A stretch of 64,000 nt of DNA, taken from positions 1,528,501 through 1,592,500 of the forward strand of contig NZ_CP038439.1 in assembly GCF_004683865.2 (NCBI RefSeq), in the 5' to 3' direction. The notes beneath the pieces are model-generated. The model searched no databases. It was not told where the DNA came from and worked only from the letters and a program-made list of their open reading frames with translations. This DNA is from Paracoccus liaowanqingii. Lineage in GTDB: Bacteria > Pseudomonadota > Alphaproteobacteria > Rhodobacterales > Rhodobacteraceae. Shown piece after piece: positions 35,980 through 43,498 of the stretch (the first letter of the stretch is position 1; each line of letters opens with the position of its first letter). A program made the translations under genes and the position numbers.

Positions 35980-37137
35980 TCATTCGATCGCCCCCAGCAG
36001 CGCCGCGGCATCGTCCGGGGCGGCGGCATCGGGGACCTGCGGCAGCTCTCCCCCGCCCAGCACGCCCCGGAACGCCTCGGGCGTCTCCGAGATGCGGGCC
36101 TGCTGGCCGTCGATCAGCGCGCCCTGCGAGATGGTGACGACCCGCGCGGTCTCGTCCAGCCCGGTGACCCAGATCGCCTCGGCGCGGGCCTGCACGATGT
36201 CGATGGGATGGAACTCCAGCGTGATGCCGTCCTCGGCCACGGTGAACAGCCCGATGCGGCCGGCATCGTCCAGACGGATCAGCGCCGGGGACAGGCGATG
36301 GGCCCGGATCTCGTCCATCGGCAGAGAGATCTGGGCGCTGAGGCCTGCGGGGATCTCGTTGCCGGGATTGGGGATCTCGACCTCGACGCGGAAGGTGCGC
36401 GTCTCGGCGGTGGCGACGGGGGCGATGAAGCGCACGCGCCCCTCGGTCTGGCGCCCGCCCTGGAAGGTGACGTCGGCGCGCTGGTCCAGGTGGATCGAGG
36501 TGATCTCGGTCTGGCGCACCTCGACCTCGGCGATCAGGGGATCGTTGCGCACGATCTCCAGCACCTCGCCCCCGGCATCGACGAAGCTGCCCAGATCGGC
36601 CAGCACATTGCTGACGGTGCCGGTGATCGGCGCGGGCAGCCGGGTGTTCTGCAGTTCCAGCTCGGCCGCGCGCAGGTCGGCGCGGGCCGATTCCAGCTGG
36701 GCGAAGCGCGACTGCACCTCGGCCTCCGAGGTGACGCCCCGCTCGCGCAGCTGGCGCGCGGCCTCGTAGTCGCGCTCGGCCGATCCGACGGCGGCCTCGG
36801 CCCGGGCCACCCCGGCCTCGCGATCGTCGGCCGACAGCAGCGCCAGCTGGTCCCCCGCCTGCGCCTGATGGCCCTGGCGCACGACCTCCTCGACGATGCC
36901 GGCGGTGCGGGCGCGCAGGATCGAGGTCTGGTCGGGCACGACATTGCCGAACAGCACCGTGCGGGGGCGGATCACCTCGGCGGTGCTGAGGCTGGCCGCG
37001 ACATTGGGAACGGGCACCTCGAGGGGGGCTGCCTCCTCGGGGGGCTGGCGGTTCAGCATGCCGCCGCCGATCCAGAAGGCCAGAAAGCCCAGGATCGCCA
37101 GAAAGACGAAGGTCGAGGAGGACAGTATGCGCGCCAT
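35980..37137 (-). CDS. RND periplasmic adaptor (membrane fusion protein)
   Basis: 385-residue adaptor. An N-terminal membrane anchor (STFVFLAILGFLAFWIG) is followed by a lipoyl-like half-motif (ILRARTAGIVEEVV) and a coiled hairpin (residues about 105-165). The second lipoyl half (RLPAPITGTVSNV) and beta-barrel domains come after. It links the RND pump to an outer-membrane channel. I use the ATG at 37137, which has AGGATGAGA upstream; ATGs at 37143 and 37188 are in frame and cannot be excluded. Confidence 0.88.
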   Translation of the reverse strand: MARILSSSTFVFLAILGFLAFWIGGGMLNRQPPEEAAPLEVPVPNVAASLSTAEVIRPRTVLFGNVVPDQTSILRARTAGIVEEVVRQGHQAQAGDQLALLSADDREAGVARAEAAVGSAERDYEAARQLRERGVTSEAEVQSRFAQLESARADLRAAELELQNTRLPAPITGTVSNVLADLGSFVDAGGEVLEIVRNDPLIAEVEVRQTEITSIHLDQRADVTFQGGRQTEGRVRFIAPVATAETRTFRVEVEIPNPGNEIPAGLSAQISLPMDEIRAHRLSPALIRLDDAGRIGLFTVAEDGITLEFHPIDIVQARAEAIWVTGLDETARVVTISQGALIDGQQARISETPEAFRGVLGGGELPQVPDAAAPDDAAALLGAIE

Positions 37138-37256
37138 TCTCATCCTGACGGTGGGTTCGGATCCGGGCCGGTCCCGGAGTTGGTCCATAGATGATTGCTG
37201 CGCTGCGGCAGGTCAACCGTGCCGGTTGCGGCATGGCGTCCGGCGCGGTCACATGA

Positions 37257-37302
37257 TGGTGGCCCGTGACAGATTCGAACTGCCGACCGGCCCGGTGTAA
37301 AC
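37257..37302 (-). other. 3' half of tRNA-Val(TAC): prophage attachment site
   Basis: Minus-strand sequence from the anticodon loop TTTACAC (anticodon TAC at 37299-37297) through stem CGGGC, T-arm GGCAG-TTCGAAT-CTGTC, acceptor ACGGGCC and A-CCA. The 5' half that should pair (GGCCCGT and GCCCG) is missing: the bases beyond 37302 do not fit. The break coincides with the start of the phage region. The intact gene is expected at the other end of the prophage. Confidence 0.75.
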
Positions 37303-37638
37303 TACGAGCCCCCTCGCCAACTTACTGTAATCCTTCAAATGGAGCAACAAAAGTTGAACCAGAAAGTCCAACAATACATACCTAGACACGGTGATGCGGG
37401 TTCGGTGAACCGTGGAACGAATAGTCGTTGGGCAGCTCCTAGAACTCCGAATGCGCGCTGCCTCTGTTGCCCAATATTCCTACTGGACACGCTGTTCCCG
37501 TCGTGAGCGAGATGCGATGTGGCCCCAGCACTGCGGTATGGCAGCCAGCATTGATCAATGATGGATACATCCAGCCTTGTGGCGAACGTAGTTTCGATGA
37601 TTTTTGGAAGAGTTGTTAATTGTGACGAAAGATAGCAC
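37303..37638. other. Prophage left-end intergenic region
   Basis: 336 bases without a convincing gene, visibly richer in A/T than the host DNA to the left. The next start is a GTG at 37639 with only a weak AAAGA ribosome site. Confidence 0.6.
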
Positions 37639-38559
37639 GTGCGCCTGATCCTACATCCCGGGCCACCAAAGACTGCGACCTCCGCGTTACAGTCTTGGTG
37701 CTATGAAAATCGCGGTGTACTGGCAGAAAATGGGATCCACTACGCCACAGTGGACACGCCCCATGATCCGAAACATCAATGGTTAATGAAGGCGTTGAAG
37801 CAAGGCGATTTGAGCCGGCTGGAAGATGAAATCCAGCTGTTCCAGGCCGGCAACGCGCACACTCTGATCTTGTCCTGTGAAGGTGTCATGGTGAACCGGA
37901 GCCTGCTCGCGGCGCAGACATGGCATGCCTTCAGGACTATCCTCTCGGATTTCGACATCACGCTGTTCATGGTGCGCCGCGATCCTGAACGTTGGCTCGC
38001 GTCCCTATGGAAGCAACGCATCATCAATCCCGTGGCGCGTGGGAAGATTTTGGATGTGCCCGATTTTGAGGAGTTCAAGAACGACAAGGCGGTACGTCAG
38101 ATGATCGACTTGCCCACCATGTCGTCTGTGATGCAGGCCGAAACGGGCGCCGACCGAACCGTAACTGCTGAAATGGGCCCGGCGATGCTGGCTGAGTTTC
38201 AAGCGGTCCTCGGTTTGCCCACCCACGTAAAAACCCAAACCCTGCCGATCGCAAACGAGGCTTTGCCGGATGCTTTCATCTCAGTCTATCGCCAGCTGGC
38301 GCGGCACGCTGAAGATGGATGGCTTCTCCGCTTGGCCTTCTTTAGTGTGTTTGCGACGATTGAGCCTACCAACAACATCATGATCGGAAACGTCGCGCGG
38401 CGATATGAAAGCGCCGAACCTCATGTTCGGGCACGGTCACTGGCTTGCCTTTTGGCTGCACTCGACGCAGTCGTGTTAACCCGAGAGAGCGACTTGAGGT
38501 TAGCTGGCGCAGTCCGGGAAATGTCGAAACCATGGTTTCGCAATTGCGAGAACTGCTAG
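37639..38559 (+). CDS. Sulfotransferase-like protein (phage cargo)
   Basis: 306-residue protein with a sulfotransferase-like fold signature. An N-terminal phosphosulfate-binding P-loop HPGPPKTATSALQSW (residues 6-20) is followed by a VRRDPERWLASLW segment that fits the 3'-phosphate-binding Arg/Ser motif. Such enzymes use PAPS to sulfate sugars, lipids or proteins. No signal peptide, so probably cytoplasmic. It lies next to the attachment site on the strand opposite to the structural genes, typical of a prophage cargo gene. Start is a GTG. Substrate unknown. Confidence 0.75.
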   Translation: MRLILHPGPPKTATSALQSWCYENRGVLAENGIHYATVDTPHDPKHQWLMKALKQGDLSRLEDEIQLFQAGNAHTLILSCEGVMVNRSLLAAQTWHAFRTILSDFDITLFMVRRDPERWLASLWKQRIINPVARGKILDVPDFEEFKNDKAVRQMIDLPTMSSVMQAETGADRTVTAEMGPAMLAEFQAVLGLPTHVKTQTLPIANEALPDAFISVYRQLARHAEDGWLLRLAFFSVFATIEPTNNIMIGNVARRYESAEPHVRARSLACLLAALDAVVLTRESDLRLAGAVREMSKPWFRNCENC

Positions 38560-38658
38560 ATGGCAAGGTGGGCGACAAAGTAAACCGGTTCGCACAATTT
38601 TGATAAAACGGTAGGCAAAGCCTTATCCTTGCCTCTCTTTGAACTAAGGATATATCCC

Positions 38659-39252
38659 ATGATGGTATTTATACGCCAAGAATTAGTAATGCTTTCAGTT
38701 CCAAAAACAGGGACGCACAGCTATATTGATCATTTGCAAGGTAATGCCGATATCGTATTTAAGCACCCACAGAATCTGAAGCATATGGGTGTGAGAAAGT
38801 TCACCAAGAAAGTCCTTCCGTTAATTGCAAATCAAGAAACCAAGTTTGAATACTTTGCTTTCATTCGGCATCCGGCTGACTGGCTGTGGAGCTGGTACTC
38901 TTATCGAGCCCGTCCGGGAATTGCGAACAGGCCGTCTTCAACCGCAAATATTGATTTTTCAACATTTATTAGAGAATACCTAACTCCCAACCCTCCAGAA
39001 TTTGCGAAAATCGGCACTCAGAGCACCCTGGTAACTTCTAACGAGGCTCCCTTTGTTGTAGATAATCTATTTAAGTATGGCAATCAGGATGAAGCAAACC
39101 GATTTTTATCAAGTAAAATTGGAGTTAATGTTTCACCCAACAAAGTTCTTAACAAGTCACCGGAGATAGTAAAAGTCATACATCCGTCCGACATTCAACT
39201 ACTTGAAAAGGAGAGGCCCAGAGAATTTGAGCTTTATGAGTCGGCACGGTGA
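38659..39252 (+). CDS. Sulfotransferase family protein (phage cargo)
   Basis: 197-residue sulfotransferase-like protein. The 5'-PSB loop is SVPKTGTHSYIDHL near residue 11. The 3'-phosphate motif is FIRHPADWLWSWYSYR. It is short, so the C-terminal half is minimal. Its A/T content is clearly higher than any neighbour, indicating recent acquisition. The ATG at 38659 has AAGGATATATCCC upstream. It follows the first sulfotransferase-like gene by 99 bases. Function in the lysogen unknown. Confidence 0.78.
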   Translation: MMVFIRQELVMLSVPKTGTHSYIDHLQGNADIVFKHPQNLKHMGVRKFTKKVLPLIANQETKFEYFAFIRHPADWLWSWYSYRARPGIANRPSSTANIDFSTFIREYLTPNPPEFAKIGTQSTLVTSNEAPFVVDNLFKYGNQDEANRFLSSKIGVNVSPNKVLNKSPEIVKVIHPSDIQLLEKERPREFELYESAR

Positions 39253-39371
39253 TTTGTAAAATTCGGATCGGCTTATGACGACTCGGGCGCAGATGGTCCC
39301 CTGTCGTATTAGGCGCCTAGGAACGCCCGACCACCTTGGATCATTTACCCGGTCAGGTACAAAATAGCCGA

Positions 39372-39581
39372 TTATAGTGGCGGCCCTCTCTCCTGCAAGA
39401 TCCGCGCGCCCTGCTGCCAGGTCAGCCGGTCATTCGGATAATGGTCCTGCACCGCCTCCCAAGCAGCATGCACCGCCTCGAACGTTCCCGCCGCGATAGA
39501 GTGCCGTTGCCCGAACCGAGGGTTGCACCAGATGATGAACAGGGCGCGGTCTGGCGGGAAGTATGGCTCATGGATGCGCAT
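39372..39581 (-). CDS. Small phage protein of unknown function
   Basis: 69-residue protein with no recognised family. It is rich in aromatic residues (FIIWCNPRFG, AWEAVQDHYPNDRLTW). AAAAGGAG lies 7 bases before the ATG at 39581. It is the last minus-strand gene before the cargo genes. Confidence 0.6.
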   Translation of the reverse strand: MRIHEPYFPPDRALFIIWCNPRFGQRHSIAAGTFEAVHAAWEAVQDHYPNDRLTWQQGARILQERGPPL

Positions 39582-39669
39582 AGGTGCTCCTTTTCGCCCG
39601 TTAGAACGGATAGGGAACGTATCAGCAAGGGGCGGTACGCTGTGACCTGCCACATCAGATCAGCAGCTC

Positions 39670-40095
39670 CTAAGCCTCCTGCAGCACATACCCTGCCCCG
39701 CGCACGTTCTCGATCCGGTACCGGCCCGCCAGGCGCTTCCTCAGTTCAGTCATCCGCGCCCGGGTCACATCACTGCCGCACGCCTCTTGATTGGGGCGGG
39801 CGGCTTCCTGAATGGCCGCCAGCGCCTCCAGCGATACCACTTCGCCCAGGTGCCGCCGGAGCAGCACAAACACCGCCGCCTGCGCTGCTGTGAGCTTGTG
39901 CGCGCGAGATGCCTCTGCCACCTCGTCTTCACCCCCGGCCACATCCTCATAGATCGCCAGCACGTATTCCAACGCGTCCAGTGGGCGCATATCCTGGATC
40001 GCGTTTCGCAGCGTCTTAACCGGTGACGGCTTGGCGCGCAGCAGGTCGCGGTAGTGCTTGCGAAGCTGCGCCTCGGTCATGTCCTCGGGGGCCAT
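39670..40095 (-). CDS. Winged-helix (OmpR-type DNA-binding) protein
   Basis: 141-residue phage protein. The C-terminal half fits a trans_reg_C winged helix: TAAQAAVFVLLRRHLGEVVSLEALAAI, then TRARMTELRKRLAGRYRIENVRGAGYVLQ, the usual wing ending. No receiver domain is present; the N-terminal half is helical and charged. It may be a phage-encoded transcription factor. It follows the holin gene by 6 bases, so it is expressed with the lysis genes. Confidence 0.7.
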   Translation of the reverse strand: MAPEDMTEAQLRKHYRDLLRAKPSPVKTLRNAIQDMRPLDALEYVLAIYEDVAGGEDEVAEASRAHKLTAAQAAVFVLLRRHLGEVVSLEALAAIQEAARPNQEACGSDVTRARMTELRKRLAGRYRIENVRGAGYVLQEA

Positions 40096-40101
40096 GGCGG
40101 A

Positions 40102-40608
40102 CTAGCGCGTGTCGAACTTGCCCAGCGGCCCGGTCAGCTTGTCCTGAACGACCTCCTGCACCTTCGCCTCGGCGAGATCCTTGAGAACAGAGGCGGGCGG
40201 AGAGAGCTTGGCCAGCGCGTCGGGCACGGACTGGCGGGCGTAGTCCAACACCAAGGCTGTCGCCGCTGCGCCAGTCATCTGTCGCGCTGCAGCAAGCCGG
40301 GCGCCGGTCATCAGGGCGGAGTGAAGGGCGTCGCGGTGCTTGGCCTCGATATCGATGCCGAACTTGCGCTTGGCCCACGCTGCGGCCCCGGTCAGGGCGG
40401 CCATCAACAAGACGGCGAGGATCTCCAGCAGCTGGGGTAGGACAGCGGCGATCAGGCCGGAACCGGGCAGTTCCTGTGCCGCTGCCAGCATCACGAGAAG
40501 CAGCAGCATCGCGCCAGAGACGGTAGCGGCGCGGGCCAATCGCCACAGCGAGGGCATGAGAAAGGCAGCAATGGCGACAAGCGCCAGAAGCATCAGGATC
40601 GTGGTCAT
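40102..40608 (-). CDS. Putative phage holin (LLH family-like)
   Basis: 168-residue protein with two or three N-terminal hydrophobic segments (residues 3-50 and 55-78). The KRKFGIDIEAKHRDALHSALMTGARLA segment is typical of the LLH/Phage_holin_6 group. It would form membrane holes that release the endolysin. It lies 3 bases after the endolysin gene in transcription order. Confidence 0.78.
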   Translation of the reverse strand: MTTILMLLALVAIAAFLMPSLWRLARAATVSGAMLLLLVMLAAAQELPGSGLIAAVLPQLLEILAVLLMAALTGAAAWAKRKFGIDIEAKHRDALHSALMTGARLAAARQMTGAAATALVLDYARQSVPDALAKLSPPASVLKDLAEAKVQEVVQDKLTGPLGKFDTR

Positions 40609-40611
40609 AGG

Positions 40612-41436
40612 TCAGTCCTTTTCGATGAGGGCGGCCCACGAGATGGGGCCGATGATGCCGTCCGCCGTGAGGCGTTCGGATTTCTGGAAGGCGATGGTGG
40701 CCGCGCGCGTGCCCGGCCCGAAGATGCCGTCGACGCCGCGCGGATCGTGGCCGAGCGCCAGCAGCCGTTCCTGCGCCTCCCGAACAGCAGCGCCTCGGGA
40801 GCCAAGGCCGATCTTGGGATGCGCGGGGGCCAGATAGTCCGGGATCGCCTGCCAGCGCGCAAATGCGGCGGCTAGGCGGGTGTGATATCCGTGTTGCGCA
40901 TATCCGGCGCCGTTGTAGCCACGGGCGAAGCCGGACCAGTCGTGGCGGCGCAGGTCGTCGTCCAGGCCCTCGCTTTCGATGAAGGCGATCATGGCCTCCA
41001 GCCCGGCCGCCTCGCTGTCGCAGAAGGCCGCGACCATGTCGCCGGGACTGGCGAAGCCTGCCGCGCGATGGTTGAACCCCATCACCTGCCCGAGGCCCCA
41101 GCTCGCCGATCGCAGCGCGGCTGAGGCGCTAACCTGCAGCGCGCGCTCAAAGCGCGGATAGCTGTCGGCGGGGTACTTAATGGTGCCCCACCGGGGATAG
41201 GCCAGCCCCTGAGCCTCGGCCGCCACCCGCTTCTGGCCCGGCCCTAGCTCGCGCCAAAAGACATGCGGTTCGAACAGCATCTTGGGCCGCCCCTGCGGGT
41301 CAAAGCCGCCGCCCGCGGTCTCGACCTCGATGACTGCGCGGACCTCGTCCTCTCCGACGCCGATGCGCCGGCCGACTGTGGCAATATCCAGATCAGCGAG
41401 CCGCTGCGCGCGACCCTTGAACCCTGATGGGTACAT
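40612..41436 (-). CDS. Phage endolysin: N-acetylmuramidase plus peptidoglycan-binding domain
   Basis: 274-residue lysis enzyme. The N-terminal two-thirds match the DUF3380/N-acetylmuramidase group: VRAVIEVETAGGGFDPQGRPKMLFEPHVFWR with the candidate catalytic Glu, then SWGLGQVMGFN. A C-terminal peptidoglycan_binding_1 domain follows (LGSRGAAVREAQERLLALG ... GPGTRAATIAFQ). No signal peptide, so it needs the holin. I chose the ATG at 41436, which has GGAG 6 bases upstream; an ATG 12 bases earlier lacks a ribosome site. Confidence 0.88.
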   Translation of the reverse strand: MYPSGFKGRAQRLADLDIATVGRRIGVGEDEVRAVIEVETAGGGFDPQGRPKMLFEPHVFWRELGPGQKRVAAEAQGLAYPRWGTIKYPADSYPRFERALQVSASAALRSASWGLGQVMGFNHRAAGFASPGDMVAAFCDSEAAGLEAMIAFIESEGLDDDLRRHDWSGFARGYNGAGYAQHGYHTRLAAAFARWQAIPDYLAPAHPKIGLGSRGAAVREAQERLLALGHDPRGVDGIFGPGTRAATIAFQKSERLTADGIIGPISWAALIEKD

Positions 41437-41450
41437 GCGTTTCTCCATGA

Positions 41451-41476
41451 AAAAGCCCCGCGCAACGGCGGGGCTG
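41451..41476 (-). terminator. Minus-strand terminator before the endolysin gene
   Basis: Stem AGCCCCGC/GCGGGGCT with a 6-base loop, followed by TTTTTC on the minus strand. It would end the tail-gene transcript before the lysis genes, implying the lysis genes have their own promoter or are reached by antitermination. Confidence 0.75.
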
Positions 41477-41719
41477 GGTGTTGCTCGAAAGCGTCAGTGG
41501 ATCGTGTTTTTTTGAGCGAGCTTATTGAGAGAAAGATCGAGACTCGACCGGTAGCGATTCCTAACTTTAGGTTGCTACTTGTGGCAAAAGAGTTCGCGCC
41601 GGTTGAGCCACAGCTCATCAAGTCGACGAAACGAGCCAGGACAGTGATGACTAAATGGGTTTGACGAACGGTGGGCGCACCACACTCAGCCTAGATTAGG
41701 TGGGTGGTTCAAACCGCTG
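41477..41719. other. Intergenic region between tail-end and lysis genes
   Basis: About 240 bases with no strong gene. A weak plus-strand frame from a GTG at 41497 to 41664 (55 codons) lacks a ribosome site. The region may hold the promoter of the lysis genes. Confidence 0.45.
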
Positions 41720-41749
41720 GTGGCCCCCGATCTCCCGGGGGCCACTTTT
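41720..41749 (+). terminator. Plus-strand terminator in the prophage lysis region
   Basis: Ten-bp stem GTGGCCCCCG/CGGGGGCCAC (41720-41729 with 41736-41745) with a 6-base loop, then TTTT. It points against the phage genes. No established plus-strand gene lies just upstream. Confidence 0.7.
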
Positions 41750-41777
41750 CATTCGGTCGGGCTTGCTGTCATCTCTC

Positions 41778-42173
41778 CTATCGCCAGGGCAGAAACCGGA
41801 TCCGCGTCGGGTGCATCCATGCCTTGTAGACCGGCCAGCGGTGCCGCTCCGGCTCGGGGATCAGCATCTGGCGACACTTTAAAGCGCAGAAGAACGCGGC
41901 CATCTTCATCAGCCCGAAGACGATGTTGATCAGTCGACCGCCGGTGACATCGGACCATTTCGCCGCAAAGCCTGGCACCCAGAGGCGCATCAGCGGCAGG
42001 GCCACGTCCCAATAGAGCCCTCGCAGGATGATAGCGCCGGCGAGGATCATGAAGCCGGTGGCGAACCACCAGGTGGCGGTGCGCAGTTCCCGGAAGCTGG
42101 CCCGGAAGGCCCAGATCACGGCGCAATAGCCGAGCGCGTTTATGACGGCGATCAAGCCGATGGTCAGGGCCAT
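41778..42173 (-). CDS. Phage membrane protein of unknown function
   Basis: 131-residue protein with two or three hydrophobic segments (residues 5-25, 38-55, 80-100) and a basic C-terminus. It is not a recognised family. It overlaps the small upstream gene by 10 bases and lies in the pre-lysis cluster, so it could be a second holin-type or superinfection protein. Confidence 0.6.
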   Translation of the reverse strand: MALTIGLIAVINALGYCAVIWAFRASFRELRTATWWFATGFMILAGAIILRGLYWDVALPLMRLWVPGFAAKWSDVTGGRLINIVFGLMKMAAFFCALKCRQMLIPEPERHRWPVYKAWMHPTRIRFLPWR

Positions 42174-42343
42174 GTCTGGGTGTCCTTTTCGAGTTGCTGC
42201 ACGAGGCGCTCGATCGCGGCCACCCGTGCCTTGATCGCGCGCTTCTGTGGCGCAGTCTCGGCCATGTGGTCGCGGATGAGTGTGTCGGCCTTCTCGGCCC
42301 GTCGCCCGTGTCCGGTCAGCTGTCTTAAGAGCCGCCCCATCAT
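42164..42343 (-). CDS. Small coiled-coil phage protein
   Basis: 59-residue, strongly charged helical protein that begins MMGRLLRQLTGHGRRAEKAD. GGAGG lies 9 bases before the first ATG. It overlaps the genes on both sides, which suggests translational coupling. Function unknown; spanin-like roles cannot be excluded but no membrane segment is present. Confidence 0.6.
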   Translation of the reverse strand: MMGRLLRQLTGHGRRAEKADTLIRDHMAETAPQKRAIKARVAAIERLVQQLEKDTQTWP

Positions 42344-42582
42344 CGCCGATCCTCCAGAAGCCGGACCGCGCGGCCCATGATCTCGGTATTGGCGCTCGTG
42401 GTCTTGTTGGTGTCGGTGACCAGATCCCGACTTTCGCGGATCATGGCCTCGGCCATGGCCAGCATCTTGTCCTGCAGCTCACCATTGCGCTTGTACTGGA
42501 TCCAGTTGGCCCAGCCCTGGACGACGATGACGACGCCAGCGAGGCCGCCACCGACCTCGGCGATGAAGTCTGCGAGGGTCAT
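42340..42582 (-). CDS. Small membrane phage protein
   Basis: 80-residue protein: one hydrophobic segment (GGGLAGVVIVVQGWANWI) then a charged helix. It looks like a phage inner-membrane protein, Rz/i-spanin-like in shape but unassigned. GGAGG precedes the ATG at 42582, which overlaps the stop of the gene upstream (ATGA). Confidence 0.62.
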   Translation of the reverse strand: MTLADFIAEVGGGLAGVVIVVQGWANWIQYKRNGELQDKMLAMAEAMIRESRDLVTDTNKTTSANTEIMGRAVRLLEDRR

Positions 42583-42674
42583 GGCTGCAGCCTCCGGCAC
42601 GTCAGAGCGATCTCCGCCGCTGCCCAGTCATAGGGATCGCCCTGCGCCTTGGGCGTGCGCAGCAGCGCGATCAA
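42579..42674 (-). CDS. Very small phage ORF coupled to its neighbours
   Basis: 31 codons from a TTG that overlaps the stop of the gene upstream, to a stop that overlaps the ATG of the gene downstream. The sequence (LRTPKAQGDPYDWAAAEIAL) looks protein-like and fills an otherwise exact gap. The start codon is uncertain. Confidence 0.45.
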   Translation of the reverse strand: MIALLRTPKAQGDPYDWAAAEIALTCRRLQP

Positions 42675-43498
42675 AGCGCGAACACGATCCCGGCGTTTTC
42701 GGCCGGGCGGCGCAGTGCGGCCATCGCCATCTGCAGTTCGGCGCCGTCGAGGACTCGGTGATAGATCGCCGCCCCGAACAGACGCGCCACCGGCGTCACA
42801 GACGGACGGGCGCCACCGTGCCACCACATGCCCAGCATGGCATTTCCCTCGCCATCACCATAATGGGCACCGACCCCGGCGCGCGTGACCACCCGCGGCG
42901 TCCCCCTCTGCGCCAGCAGCTCCAGCGTGTTGGCCGGGGCGTCGATTTTCAGGGCCAGGGATGTCGGCTGATTATTGCTTGGCCCGCCCGTGATCGGCAG
43001 GCGCGCGGTGCCCAATGTGGGCAAGCCCGTGACCCCCTCAAATAGGGCGAAGTTGCCCGAGGCCACCGATCCGTCGAAATTGATCATCGGGGACACAGCC
43101 CCAAAGGTGGCCGCCGTGGGATCGGTCAGAAGGTTGTTGGTGCTGGGGGAATAGAAGGACTGATAAAGCGCGGGCTGACCGCCCGGCACCAGCGACTCGA
43201 TCGCCAAGAGGATCGTGGTGGTGGCCGTGATCGGAACCCCGGTGGCAATCACCATCCCATGCGGGCCGGTGATCTCGAGCCCCCAGGGTCGCTTGACGCC
43301 GCCCGCATAGGCGCCATGCAGAGCGCCATGCCGATCGTTGCCCGACGAATCAAGGAAGGTCGTGACGATCTCGCCCTCCTGCCCGCTCTCGAACAGGTAG
43401 AGAGCCGCGAGATCGTCGGCCGGCATGCCGCGGACCGTGGGCGTTGCGCGCCCCAAACCAGATTGCGAGGCGTCGATGCCAGGGACCATGATGCGCAT
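42671..43498 (-). CDS. Phage tail protein with LamG-like region
   Basis: 275-residue protein. After a short N-terminus it has ALYLFESGQEGEIVTTFLDSSGN, the start of a concanavalin-like/LamG jelly-roll seen in fibre or adhesin proteins, and it ends VLDGAELQMAM like other such domains. It probably contributes to receptor binding. It is coupled to the tail fibre gene by a TAATG overlap. Confidence 0.7.
   Translation of the reverse strand: MRIMVPGIDASQSGLGRATPTVRGMPADDLAALYLFESGQEGEIVTTFLDSSGNDRHGALHGAYAGGVKRPWGLEITGPHGMVIATGVPITATTTILLAIESLVPGGQPALYQSFYSPSTNNLLTDPTAATFGAVSPMINFDGSVASGNFALFEGVTGLPTLGTARLPITGGPSNNQPTSLALKIDAPANTLELLAQRGTPRVVTRAGVGAHYGDGEGNAMLGMWWHGGARPSVTPVARLFGAAIYHRVLDGAELQMAMAALRRPAENAGIVFAL

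Noticed and set aside
37257..37330. A complete tRNA-Val gene
   Set aside because: The 5' acceptor and D-arm are absent and do not pair; only the 3' half is real.
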